DNA from: Alterirhizorhabdus solaris
GTDB lineage: Bacteria; Pseudomonadota; Alphaproteobacteria; Sphingomonadales; Sphingomonadaceae
NCBI RefSeq assembly: GCF_007785815.1
Contig: NZ_VNIM01000001.1
Span: 1 to 64,000 of the forward strand
Direction: 5' to 3'
Length of the DNA: 64,000 nucleotides
Below the pieces are notes generated by a model. That model saw only the letters and a list, made by a program, of their open reading frames with translations. It did no database searches and was not told the origin of the DNA. How positions within the stretch are numbered: the stretch's first letter is position 1; the number at the start of each line of letters is the position of its first letter. Shown piece by piece: positions 17,652 through 26,369 of the stretch. A program made the position numbers and the translations under genes.

Positions 17652-18757
17652 GGCTGCTCCTCCCGGCTGTATTCAACAAAGAGCCGTTCAAGCGCCCGTT
17701 TAGCTACCGGTCCGTCCTGCCCCCCCACTTCAATCTTGACGTTGAGTTTGGCCGCAGCGGCGCCGAGCATGCCCTCAACTGCGAGCGCTGCCAGATCCTC
17801 TTCGCTCGGCCGACCAACGAGATCGTCGGCGCGCACGACGAGATGCCGCAGACGATGGCTGATGTCGTTTTCGAGGCGACCGAGCATCGCGATCCGATCG
17901 CTAAGCCCGGTGATGCCGGCGAGCGACAGTTGGAGCAATGTATTGGGTGCGTCGATCACGGCGAGAAGCTGGTCGCATTCGGCGTCGAAGGCGGCACGGT
18001 CGTTGACGGTCCAATCGCGCACGAGCCACTGGAATCGGCCGGTTCGGGCCGGCACTACTACCGGCTCCCGGCCCGCCTCAATGTCAACCACGAGCGCGTG
18101 CCCGGGGTCGTCACGCTGGAAGCTGTCGGTTTCAGGTGTACCGGAATACCAGGTCCGCGCATCGACCTTGAGCGCACCGTGCCAGTCGCCGAGCGCGAGA
18201 TAATCGAGCGTCGAGCGTTTTGCGCGATCGGGCGCGATCTGGTTCTTGGTTTCGCCACGCGATCCGAAATCGCGGATCGAGCCGTGGGCCACGCCGATGC
18301 GCAAACGGGCGCCTGGCGTTTCCATTGTATCGAACAGGTCCGTCGGGTCGTCGAGATTGTGGCGGTGGACCAGCGGCGCCGGCAACAGCCAGGCTCCGGG
18401 TTCAAGCTCCAGTGGCTCAGGATCGGAGAGAATGGTGATCCCTCCCCCTACCCGCCGGCGAACGCGGTCCCACAGGCCGCCATTACGCGCGAAATCGTGA
18501 TTGCCGGGGAGCAGCCACCAGCGACACGCGTGTCGAGACATCCGCGAAATCGCCTGCACGATCGTGCGATCCTCCGGGCCCTCGGTGTCGAAGACGTCGC
18601 CGGCCACGAAAACATGCGAGGCGTTGTTGTCAGATGCGAGCCGGCCGATCCTGTCGATCACGTCAAAACGCGCCTCGCTCAGGGCAGCGCGGACCTCGGG
18701 TTCGAAACGGCCATAAGGTTTGCCGAGCTGCCAGTCGGCGGAATGAATGATCTTCAT
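17648..18757 (-). CDS. Mre11/SbcD-like metallophosphoesterase (YhaO-type)
   Basis: 369 residues; the calcineurin-like phosphoesterase motifs appear in order: IIHSADWQLGK at 3-13, FVAGDVFDTEG near 50-60, LLPGNHDFAR near 82-91, then AHGSI and ALGDWHG near 160-195. Motif I has DWQ where SbcD usually has DWH, a change I associate with the YhaO branch. This protein would be the nuclease subunit of an Mre11-Rad50-like complex with the downstream ATPase, to which it is coupled by an ATGA overlap. It is the first gene of the - strand block, so the operon promoter probably lies just above 18757. The sequence AGGAAG three bases before the ATG serves as ribosome binding site. The C-terminal 130 residues look like the capping domain. 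Confidence 0.87.
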   Translation of the reverse strand: MKIIHSADWQLGKPYGRFEPEVRAALSEARFDVIDRIGRLASDNNASHVFVAGDVFDTEGPEDRTIVQAISRMSRHACRWWLLPGNHDFARNGGLWDRVRRRVGGGITILSDPEPLELEPGAWLLPAPLVHRHNLDDPTDLFDTMETPGARLRIGVAHGSIRDFGSRGETKNQIAPDRAKRSTLDYLALGDWHGALKVDARTWYSGTPETDSFQRDDPGHALVVDIEAGREPVVVPARTGRFQWLVRDWTVNDRAAFDAECDQLLAVIDAPNTLLQLSLAGITGLSDRIAMLGRLENDISHRLRHLVVRADDLVGRPSEEDLAALAVEGMLGAAAAKLNVKIEVGGQDGPVAKRALERLFVEYSREEQP

Positions 18758-19098
18758 TGGCTTCCTATAGCCCGGACGGACTGGTTGAGGATATCTGCCG
18801 GCGTCCGCGGCTATCCACCGTCGCTGGACACACTAGCCAGTCACGTAAACAAGGGTCTACCCACGCCGTCTCGGTTCCCGGAAGCGGCCGCTCCGCTCTC
18901 CACCAGAACGCCCGTGCTGGCGCTCCTGCGTCCGACGCGGACCTGCGATCTCTGGCACCTGCCGTCATCGCGCACTGAGTGCGTCGAGGCTTTAGAGCCG
19001 TTGCAGCTCATCAACTTGCCCGCCGCTGGCACCCCAGCGGAAGAGCAGAGCGAGCGGAGAGGATCGAATTCCACTCGCGACAAGGAGGCGCATCAGAT
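18758..19098. other. Intergenic region between the defence operon and a small membrane-protein gene
   Basis: 341 bp with no credible gene. It must hold the promoter of the SbcD-first operon (- strand) and that of the small + strand gene. At its right end AAGGAGG (19082-19088) lies 10 bases before the ATG at 19099 and fixes that start. I see no clear -35/-10 pair, tRNA or repeat. Confidence 0.5.
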
Positions 19099-19389
19099 AT
19101 GTTGAGTATATTAACGAGGCTCACGGCGATGTCTGATCCCGTAATTGACGCTCATGTCCATGCGCATGCTGATCGTCTGCGCGCGTTGGAGAACGAAGCC
19201 GCTTGGCAGCGCCGTGCAGCGAGCGAGGACGGGTTCGACGGCATTCGCGAATACAGCCGCGCTTGGCATGAAGACCGCTCCACCGCCTACCTACTGCGGA
19301 AAAGCTGGGCCGATCCGATAGCGCGGGCGTTCTTCGTTATCGGGCTCGGAATTATCGCTGCTGTCTGGCTTTATCTGTTCTCACAGTAG
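19099..19389 (+). CDS. Small single-pass membrane protein of unknown function
   Basis: 96 residues from ATG 19099, chosen because AAGGAGG lies 10 bases upstream; a later ATG at 19129 lacks this. The first 70 residues are hydrophilic and helical, rich in Arg, Glu and His (DAHVHAHADRLRALENEAAW). The last 22 form one transmembrane helix (ARAFFVIGLGIIAAVWLYLF) that ends almost at the C terminus, giving a tail-anchored layout. It converges with traG, their stops being one base apart, and lies at the boundary of the defence and transfer regions. I recognise no family. Candidate roles, all inference, are an exclusion or mating-related protein or a defence membrane component. Confidence 0.6.
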   Translation: MLSILTRLTAMSDPVIDAHVHAHADRLRALENEAAWQRRAASEDGFDGIREYSRAWHEDRSTAYLLRKSWADPIARAFFVIGLGIIAAVWLYLFSQ

Positions 19390-19390
19390 T

Positions 19391-22189
19391 CTAATCACGC
19401 TTAAACGGCGAGAGCGGTACTGACTTACTCCACTCCCGAGCTCGTTCGGCCCCGTCTGTTGACGGAGCAGCAGCCGCGTGGGTCGTATCCGCATCTCGAC
19501 TACGGCGCTTCCGCTCAATAATGTCAGCGCCTCTTCCTTGGGCATTGGAGACTTCGCTCCGGATTGCACCCGAGCGCTCGCGCAGCGCTCCGCCTTCGGC
19601 GGCATTGGCCAACGTCGGCACAGATCCCGCCTCAGCGGCGCCGCGCAAGCGAACATCCTGTTCGCTTGACACTGCCGGTCGGTCCAACCCGCTCGCATCA
19701 GGAGCCGCCAGCCGCTCCTCTATTTCCGCGCGCATGTTGGTTCCGACCTGCTCGACGTACTTCGACATCAGCAGGTCGCGTTCGAACGCAACCTGAGGAT
19801 CGGCACTGTGCCAATGTGTAGCGTTGGCCGGGTCGAAGTCACGATAGACAAGGGGCGTGCCGGCGATTTCGGCTCGTGCGAATGCAAGAAACGCGTCGCT
19901 GGTGTTGAGAGAGCCGCTAACTCCCTCGCCCTCACGCGCCGACCAGCGGGTCTCAAGCCGATTGGCCTCCTCATAAAACCGGCGAGCTTCCCGACTGAAG
20001 CTCTTCGCCTCCGAAACGCTAGAGCTGATCCCTGCTGCGCTGCTGGATACGTCTGACCGAGAGCTCGTTGCAACTGACCGATCGAACGTATCACGGTTTT
20101 CGGACCAACCACGATTGGTTGACCACTGTTCAAGTGCGTCCGCGATGCGACCGCCTTCGCGAGAAACTGTTGCCGTATCGCTGTCCGTCCACCGCTTCGA
20201 CGCGCCGCCTCTGGCGTTCGCAGAGGCGCCCATCTTCGCAACTCCGAGGTTCATACCGATCCCGCCATCGATCCCTGCCGAGCCGCTCACGAACTTCTCT
20301 GTCGCAATAGAGTCTGCCACTTCCGCGCGAAGCCCGAACCGGCTCTGGAGCATGCGAGATGCCTGATCGACCTCGTTGAAGCTGCTGCTGATGTTTGACC
20401 GGTCCTCTGCGCCGTAGCTGTTGGCTATCGACTGATCGTTGCTCACTGCGTGGCGGAACTCGTTGAAGCGGTTGACGGCGTTGCTGACGCTCTCGCTTGC
20501 CTGGTTCGACAGCGTCTCACCTCGGGTACGGGTCTCGCTGGCGACACGCGACGCCTCGGTCGCTACCGACTGCGTCACCTGCGGGCTGAATGGGAGCTTG
20601 GAGACGGGGACGTCGAGCAGATCGTTGGCCGCAAAGCTCGTCGCGAGCGTGCCGGTGTCATTGAACGCGCGGGTCTGCGCCGCCCCGTAGGTAAAGCTCG
20701 GCGCCTGGTTCCACTGGTCGTGCTGGCGCGTCTGGATCGTCTGGTTGTCGAAGCTGGCATTGCCCACGCCGATGTTGCCGGTCGACGCCTCGCGAGCAGC
20801 TTCCTCGGCGGCGTTCTGCGAAGGATTGAGGTAGCTGGTCGCCTGGCTCGAAATCGCCATCGCACCCTTGGCGATGCCGCCGGCGAGGAACGGGATCGAG
20901 GCAACCAGATAGCCGGCGAGCATACCGATGTCGTCATTGGCCTCGCTCATGCCCGCGAAGCTCGCCAAGGTCAGCCCGTTGCCGGCCCCTGCCCCGGCGA
21001 CCTCGGACGCTCCCTTGAACATCAAGACCATGTGCAGGATCACGTACAGCGGCCCCCAGGCCGCCAGATAGAAGAAGCCGGTGACATAGCCGCGCAGCGC
21101 CAGCGGGCCGCTCTTCGGCATCAGGAACAGCGGAAAAAGCACGGGGAACAGCGCGTAAAAGACCACGGTCAGAACGATGTTGAGCACCGGCACCCACTTC
21201 ATCGCCGAATGGGCGATCGAGCCGTAGGTCCGCTTGGTCTGAATCTCTGCGCGGGTCTGCGCATAGACATCAACGCTGCCGGTGCCGGTTGCACCTGCGG
21301 CCGAGTGCATTGCCTGGCTCATGGCGTTGATCGTCAGCGTCTGCTTGAGGATCTCGCTGGCGGAGGCGGAGACGCCGGTCAGATAGCGGTAGGCGACCGG
21401 CAGGTCGGCAAACAGCTTGGCCTTGGCGAGATCGGCGCTCTGCCTGGGGTAGAGCTGCCTGCCGAAGACGCGGCCCAGATCGTCGGTCATGCCGGCCCAC
21501 TGCGTGCTGAGGGCCGCGTAACCGTCGCGGCAGGTTTCGATCGAGGAGGTGACCGCCCCGCCGGCATCTCGCGTCAGGAAGCGTTGCGCCCGCGCCTGAC
21601 TGCCAGGACCGATCGCACCCCAGATATCCGGCGCCTTGCTCAGCGTCTCCATCGAGTAGCGGCCGAGCAGGACGTCGTAGAACACGCATTGGCGGAAATG
21701 CTCATCGAGATTGGCGCCGAACTCGGGATCGTTGATGCGCAGGTTCTGCGTCGCCTCGAGCAACCGCGAGCCGTAGATCATGCCGTTGCGGCTGTAATCG
21801 AGGTCGCCGGGGAGCCCGAACACGAGCTCGGCCGAGCTGACCAGATAATCTCCGACTTGGCTGGTGAAGCTCGCCATCATCGCCAGCCCCAGCGGCACGT
21901 TCGCGACCTGCGCCGGCGCGAGGCTCGGATTGATGCGGTCGGTGACATGGACGTCCAGCCGCGGCACCATCAGCACCATGTACATGAGCGTCGCCTGCAG
22001 GAACCAGTTAAGCCAGGCGCGCCAGTCGGCGTTGAAGGCGACGATCAGCACCGAATAGCCCAGCCCCATGACCATGCAGACCTGGAGCAGGCTCTTGTAG
22101 CCGCCATCGCCCGTCCAGGCCGCGACGGCGTTCAGCACGTTCACGACATACTCGCCGCCACCGATCGTGAAGAGTTCAACCGTCGCCAT
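19391..22189 (-). CDS. traG: TraG, F-type mating-pair stabilisation membrane protein
   Basis: 932 residues. The N-terminal half matches the TraG_N family: polytopic membrane segments near 32-53, 58-78, 330-358, 370-392 and 425-450, with the conserved periplasmic region starting VTDRINPSLAPAQVANVPLG. In F plasmids TraG is needed for pilus assembly (N-terminal domain) and for mating-pair stabilisation and entry exclusion (C-terminal periplasmic domain). From about 455 to the end the protein is hydrophilic, rich in Ser, Asn and Glu, with coiled-coil character, as expected. It is the last gene of the transfer operon seen here, 64 bp after traH, and converges with the small + strand membrane gene. 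Confidence 0.93.
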   Translation of the reverse strand: MATVELFTIGGGEYVVNVLNAVAAWTGDGGYKSLLQVCMVMGLGYSVLIVAFNADWRAWLNWFLQATLMYMVLMVPRLDVHVTDRINPSLAPAQVANVPLGLAMMASFTSQVGDYLVSSAELVFGLPGDLDYSRNGMIYGSRLLEATQNLRINDPEFGANLDEHFRQCVFYDVLLGRYSMETLSKAPDIWGAIGPGSQARAQRFLTRDAGGAVTSSIETCRDGYAALSTQWAGMTDDLGRVFGRQLYPRQSADLAKAKLFADLPVAYRYLTGVSASASEILKQTLTINAMSQAMHSAAGATGTGSVDVYAQTRAEIQTKRTYGSIAHSAMKWVPVLNIVLTVVFYALFPVLFPLFLMPKSGPLALRGYVTGFFYLAAWGPLYVILHMVLMFKGASEVAGAGAGNGLTLASFAGMSEANDDIGMLAGYLVASIPFLAGGIAKGAMAISSQATSYLNPSQNAAEEAAREASTGNIGVGNASFDNQTIQTRQHDQWNQAPSFTYGAAQTRAFNDTGTLATSFAANDLLDVPVSKLPFSPQVTQSVATEASRVASETRTRGETLSNQASESVSNAVNRFNEFRHAVSNDQSIANSYGAEDRSNISSSFNEVDQASRMLQSRFGLRAEVADSIATEKFVSGSAGIDGGIGMNLGVAKMGASANARGGASKRWTDSDTATVSREGGRIADALEQWSTNRGWSENRDTFDRSVATSSRSDVSSSAAGISSSVSEAKSFSREARRFYEEANRLETRWSAREGEGVSGSLNTSDAFLAFARAEIAGTPLVYRDFDPANATHWHSADPQVAFERDLLMSKYVEQVGTNMRAEIEERLAAPDASGLDRPAVSSEQDVRLRGAAEAGSVPTLANAAEGGALRERSGAIRSEVSNAQGRGADIIERKRRSRDADTTHAAAAPSTDGAERAREWSKSVPLSPFKRD

Positions 22190-22253
22190 TGCCCGTGCTC
22201 ATCTTGGAGGTTGGTGGGTCGCCGGCGCTCCGCACAGGCGACCGGCGGCACGC

Positions 22254-23792
22254 CTAGTTCAGCCCACGCGCGCTCACGCCGCGCGACCAGTCGAGCGCCG
22301 CCGCCATGCCGGGCGACATCGAGTTGGCGAGCACGTTCTCGAGGAACTGCGTCTTCTGAATGATTGCCATGATCGCGGTGATCCGCGCTTGCGTGGTCTG
22401 CTGCCGGTCCGCGAGCGTCGTCCGCGCGGTGTTAATCTGCGCACTCCAGGCGGTCAGCTTGGCTTCGTCGGCAGCGATGAAGCTCGCCTTAGACTTGCCG
22501 ACCTCGCTCACCAACTGGTCGAGGATGGCGTAAAGCAGATCGATCGAGGCGATCTCGGCCAGGGTCGAGCGATCGTCGGTCGAGAGCCCGCGGGCATAAG
22601 CCGCCTGCACCGTGAGGATCTTGTACAGCGGCACCGAGGCGATTTGCAGAAGCTCCTTCTGCTCGGGCGTGATCGCGCTGTCGGTGCGGATCGCATCGAC
22701 CATGCCATCGATGAGCGCGGTCACCCGCGGGCGGATCGCCTTCACCGTCGGCACATCGAGTGGCTTCAGTGTCGGGCTGAGGCACTGGTCCTCGGTGTCG
22801 CAGGCATAGACCTGGACCGCGTTCGCGCTGGTGCCGTCGAGCAGCGCAGTGACGAGCGTCGAGGTGGTGTCGCCCGTCAGCGGCTGGAACCGCCCTGGGT
22901 CACTGTCGGTCGGCGGCACGTAGATGATCGTGCCGACCATGGTCATCACATATTCGGCCAGCTCGCGGTCGAAGCTGCCGGCAGCGTTGAAGAACTTCGA
23001 ACCCTTGAGCACATGCCAGGTGTAGTTGCGCGGGACCGCCGAATTGACAGCATCCCACTTTGCGGGATCGGCGCCATCGATGGTGGAGCGGCGCTCGCCC
23101 TTGTTGCCGCAGCCATGCTTGGCGGCCGCATAGTCCGAGAAGATGCCGTCGGAGTTGCCGATCGCCTCGCAGATCGCCTTGTCGGCGAGATCGCCCTTGG
23201 GCCAGACCGACCCCACCAGCGCCTGCGCGGCCTCACAGCTAGAGATGTTGAGCGCGTTCATCATCTGCGCTTTCTGCGCAAACTCATCCATGACCTTCGA
23301 GCATTCCGGGCAGACGGTGTCGATCGCCAGCTTGAAGGCGAAGCCGACCGCATTGTTCGCCACCGCCTTCAGCATCGCGACGATCTCGCTCGCGTTGATG
23401 AACGAGAAGGAGCCGGCGAACAGGTCGATGCCGCCGCAGCCCGCGCGGGCGGAGGGCAGCTGGAGATTGCCGAGGTTGGTCGTCTTCTGCGGAAAGCGCG
23501 TCCAGACGTTGCCCAGGCTGTAATAGCCGGCTGACTGGCCCTGAAAGGCGCTGGGCCCGGTGACGTTGGCGGCCCCGCCTGCGTCGCGGACGAAATCGTC
23601 CATCGCCTTGGCAACCTGAGCGCTCGCGGGCGCCACCGGCACGATCATCGGCACGAGCGCGCCGACGACTCCGAGGCTGCAGCCGAGTGCCGCGACGCTC
23701 ACGCTCGCGCGTCTGACGAGGCGCTTCACTACAGCCATGACGCGCTGGGGTTGGCCACGCCGCGGGCGTGGCGACGAGGGTTCAATAATCAC
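22254..23792 (-). CDS. traH: TraH, F-type pilus assembly protein
   Basis: 512 residues from a GTG at 23792 that overlaps traF by 11 bp and has AAAGG upstream. An in-frame ATG at 23738 gives a more usual signal peptide start (MAVVKRLVRR) and is the alternative. A hydrophobic export segment runs to about residue 57 (SVAALGCSLGVVGALVPMIV ... ASA). The mature part has the TraH hallmarks AGCGGIDLFAGSFSFINA and CPECSKVMDEFAQKAQMMN, a periplasmic cysteine-containing protein with C-terminal helices. TraH works with TraF, TraW, TraU and TrbC in pilus extension through the outer membrane. It is flanked by traF and traG exactly as in F. Confidence 0.92.
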   Translation of the reverse strand: MIIEPSSPRPRRGQPQRVMAVVKRLVRRASVSVAALGCSLGVVGALVPMIVPVAPASAQVAKAMDDFVRDAGGAANVTGPSAFQGQSAGYYSLGNVWTRFPQKTTNLGNLQLPSARAGCGGIDLFAGSFSFINASEIVAMLKAVANNAVGFAFKLAIDTVCPECSKVMDEFAQKAQMMNALNISSCEAAQALVGSVWPKGDLADKAICEAIGNSDGIFSDYAAAKHGCGNKGERRSTIDGADPAKWDAVNSAVPRNYTWHVLKGSKFFNAAGSFDRELAEYVMTMVGTIIYVPPTDSDPGRFQPLTGDTTSTLVTALLDGTSANAVQVYACDTEDQCLSPTLKPLDVPTVKAIRPRVTALIDGMVDAIRTDSAITPEQKELLQIASVPLYKILTVQAAYARGLSTDDRSTLAEIASIDLLYAILDQLVSEVGKSKASFIAADEAKLTAWSAQINTARTTLADRQQTTQARITAIMAIIQKTQFLENVLANSMSPGMAAALDWSRGVSARGLN

Positions 23793-24609
23793 TGCCGGCC
23801 TTTCTCTGGGTGAGCGCGAAGATGCGGTCCATCAGCTCGTCGGCGGCGATGACGCCGTAGCCGATCGGAATGGGGGTGCGGGTGGCGCTGTCGAACAGCA
23901 CGACAGCAGGTGTTACCTGCGAGGTCAGTCCCATCGCGGCGCGTTGGTTGGTCTCAACGGTGTAGCGGGGGAAGGTCTCGGATGGGCCGCCGTCGGTCGA
24001 GATCGCGCGCACCGTGATGCCGTGGGTGTCGGCGACCGCCTTCACGATCGGCGACATGACCGCGCACGCGCCGCAGCTCTGCGCGAAGAAGTAGAACAGC
24101 CCGTAGCGCTTGCCGAGCTGGCTGAGCGTGCGGTCGCGTTCGGCCTTGCGGGTGTCGAGCCACTGACGCTTGGCAACGGTGCCGACCGGCCTCTGGAGCG
24201 TGTAGTCGAGTTCGGGCGTCTGCCAGATCGCGCGCTGCCACACGTCTCCGAAGAGCGAGGCGCGGTCGAGCTGCGCGCGTTGGAAGCGGATATAGGCGGT
24301 GACGTTCGCCGGGCTGGGATCGAGGATCGCGCGCGCCTTGAGTTCGCGCAGCTCGGTCGTGACCGCCTCAAGTTGCTCCGCAGCCGAGGGCGCCGGGGCC
24401 GACGGTAGCGTGGCGTCCGGCTCGGCCGGCTTCGGCCGGTCGCAGTAGAACCAGGTCCCGAGCCGGCGGTCCTCGCAGTAGAAGCGATCACCTTGCTGCG
24501 CAGCCGAGGTCGTCTGGGCAGGCGCCGCGGCGATAGCGTCCCGGGCGATCGGCAAGGCCGACGCCAGGATCATCGCCGTGGCGGCGAGTGGATGGGCAAA
24601 TCTCCTCAT
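23782..24609 (-). CDS. traF: TraF, F-type periplasmic thioredoxin-like pilus assembly protein
   Basis: 275 residues with a cleavable signal peptide (residues 1-28, ending AIAAAPA). The C-terminal half is a thioredoxin fold with SCGACAVM near residue 177-184 followed by a cis-proline strand (QVTPAVVLFD). Many F-plasmid TraF proteins lack a CxxC, so the retained CGAC here suggests a working disulphide enzyme. It should serve the cysteine-rich TraN, TraU and TraH proteins encoded next to it. The gene touches traN (the traN stop and traF start share base 24609) and overlaps traH by 11 bp. The conserved pair EDRRLGTWFYCDRPKP is typical of the family's N terminus. Confidence 0.93.
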   Translation of the reverse strand: MRRFAHPLAATAMILASALPIARDAIAAAPAQTTSAAQQGDRFYCEDRRLGTWFYCDRPKPAEPDATLPSAPAPSAAEQLEAVTTELRELKARAILDPSPANVTAYIRFQRAQLDRASLFGDVWQRAIWQTPELDYTLQRPVGTVAKRQWLDTRKAERDRTLSQLGKRYGLFYFFAQSCGACAVMSPIVKAVADTHGITVRAISTDGGPSETFPRYTVETNQRAAMGLTSQVTPAVVLFDSATRTPIPIGYGVIAADELMDRIFALTQRKAGSDY

Positions 24610-26369
24610 CAGCGGGGTCCATTCAGCGTGTAGAAGTCGGTGATCTTCTGCTGGACCGCGGCGACCGTGCTCAGCTCTTCAGGGAGGCGCGCGGCGTCCT
24701 GGAACTCGGCATAGACTTCGGAGAAATCCATGGCCGACAGGTCGAGCCGAGCGAACTCGTCGACCGTGAAGCCGAGGCAAGTCTCACGTTTCGGTGAGCC
24801 CCATGGCTTGCCGATCTGCGGACGACCCTGCTCCTGCAGGATGCGGCTGAGCTTGGACTCGAAGCAGCAATAGGCCTTGCGCTTGGTGACGCACACGCCG
24901 AGCACGCTGCTCGAGCAATAGCTGCCGACATAGTGGCACAAGCCCGTCGCATCGCGCTGATGGAGCAGGATCTCCTCGCGGCTGCAGCCAAGCGCCACGA
25001 GCAACTGGCTCCCGGGGATCAGCGGAAACGCCTTGCCCTTGCAGCAGTTGAGCACGCCGAACACCGCGCTCTTGCAGGTGTTGCGCGTCCCCTTGAACAG
25101 GCTGAGTGTATCAGGATCGAACTCGCGTCCCGCCTGCGCCGCGGCGTTGAGCGCGACCGCGGCATCCTTGAACTCGGCGTTCGGCTGGCGGTCGATCGTC
25201 TCGCAGTCGCCGTTGATGCAGTAGATGTCGCCGTCGCAGATATACTGCTTGTCGGGGCCGACCTGGTCGGGGATCGCGCAGCGATAGATGCGCTCCCAGG
25301 TCGAGCAGGGCTCGTCCTCGCTGAGGCACTCGCGGCGTGCGAAGCTGCAGGCCGGGTTGGCGTCGAGGCTCCCGCAATCCTGGGCCGGGACCGCGCGCGA
25401 GCATTGATAGCTCTTCTCCCAGGCCCAGCAGGGTCGCGTGACAGCGACACCGTTCACGGTCCGCGTCACCGGATCGCTCGAGGTGCAGGTCTCCGCCTGC
25501 GCCACGCAGCCCGCATCGGCGCTGAGGGCAGCGCAGGCTCGTTCGTCACGCGCCTCGGAGATCCTGTTCTGACTGCTGGTCGAGATGAGCGTCGCACCAG
25601 GCACGAGCGCGTCGCAGACGATCTCATCGATCGGCTCGCCGGGCTCGGTGCAATATTGCTGCGCATTGCGGGTGTAGCCCTGAAGGCAGCGGCCGGGATG
25701 CGAACCGACGTGGCGGCAGGTGCCGCCCATGTAGGGCTCGAACAGCGCGCAATCGTCCGCTCGGTTGAAGCCGGCATTGAAGCTGCTGCAATAATAAAGA
25801 TGGCTCGTCGTGCTCGTGACCGAGACATTCAGCGGGATGGTGCAGCGTTCGGTCTTCTGCTCGAGCGCCAGTCCATCGTTGCAGGTCGCCTCATAGCTGC
25901 CGCTGGCGCCGCTGCCCGGTGGCAGCTCGCGACAGCTCCCCTGCCCGCCACCGACACCCATGCCGCTGACGTAACCGTTCGGATCGGCGGCCACGGCCTG
26001 GCCACGCGCAATCGTCGCCTCGATGTCGGCAGGCGCGATGCGTGCCCGTCGATCGACTGAGGAGCGCACCGCCTGATAGCCTTCGTGGCTGGTTGCGGCT
26101 GCTCCCGCGGCGCGCGCCAGCGCGTCGGGATCGTCGAACAGCGACGACTGCGAAGGTGATGCGTTGAAGTTCGGCAGGGTTTCAGCCGTCGGCGCCTGCT
26201 GAGCGGCGTCTTGCGCTCGTGTCGCGATCTCGGCCGCAAACGCCTTGCCGTCGGTGCGGGCTTGTCCCGGATCGGCGGCCTGACCGAGCGCACCGCTGCC
26301 AGCCAGCCCAGCGCTGAACAGCATCACAAGTAGCGCGATGCCGCGTGGCTTCATGCTGAAGAGGCTCAT
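24609..26369 (-). CDS. traN: TraN, cysteine-rich outer-membrane mating-pair adhesin
   Basis: 586 residues with a signal peptide (ALLVMLFSAGLAGSGALG near 10-28). The mature protein carries dozens of cysteines spread along it (for example CRELPPG, CSSFNAGFNRADDCALF, GGTCRHVGSHPGRCLQGY, FGVLNCCKGKAFPLIPG, CVTKRKAYCCFESKLSRILQEQ). The final block, containing SKLSRILQEQGRPQIGKPWG, is the signature of TraN. TraN sits in the donor outer membrane and binds recipient receptors such as outer-membrane proteins to stabilise mating pairs; receptor choice depends on the variable middle part. The start ATG at 26369 overlaps trbC by 4 bp. Disulphides are presumably made by TraF and the DsbC-like protein encoded in the same operon. 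Confidence 0.93.
   Translation of the reverse strand: MSLFSMKPRGIALLVMLFSAGLAGSGALGQAADPGQARTDGKAFAAEIATRAQDAAQQAPTAETLPNFNASPSQSSLFDDPDALARAAGAAATSHEGYQAVRSSVDRRARIAPADIEATIARGQAVAADPNGYVSGMGVGGGQGSCRELPPGSGASGSYEATCNDGLALEQKTERCTIPLNVSVTSTTSHLYYCSSFNAGFNRADDCALFEPYMGGTCRHVGSHPGRCLQGYTRNAQQYCTEPGEPIDEIVCDALVPGATLISTSSQNRISEARDERACAALSADAGCVAQAETCTSSDPVTRTVNGVAVTRPCWAWEKSYQCSRAVPAQDCGSLDANPACSFARRECLSEDEPCSTWERIYRCAIPDQVGPDKQYICDGDIYCINGDCETIDRQPNAEFKDAAVALNAAAQAGREFDPDTLSLFKGTRNTCKSAVFGVLNCCKGKAFPLIPGSQLLVALGCSREEILLHQRDATGLCHYVGSYCSSSVLGVCVTKRKAYCCFESKLSRILQEQGRPQIGKPWGSPKRETCLGFTVDEFARLDLSAMDFSEVYAEFQDAARLPEELSTVAAVQQKITDFYTLNGPR

Noticed and set aside
20450-22363. 637-codon + strand frame opposite traG
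   Set aside because: Arg/His/Gly-rich antisense product; traG has membrane segments and family motifs.
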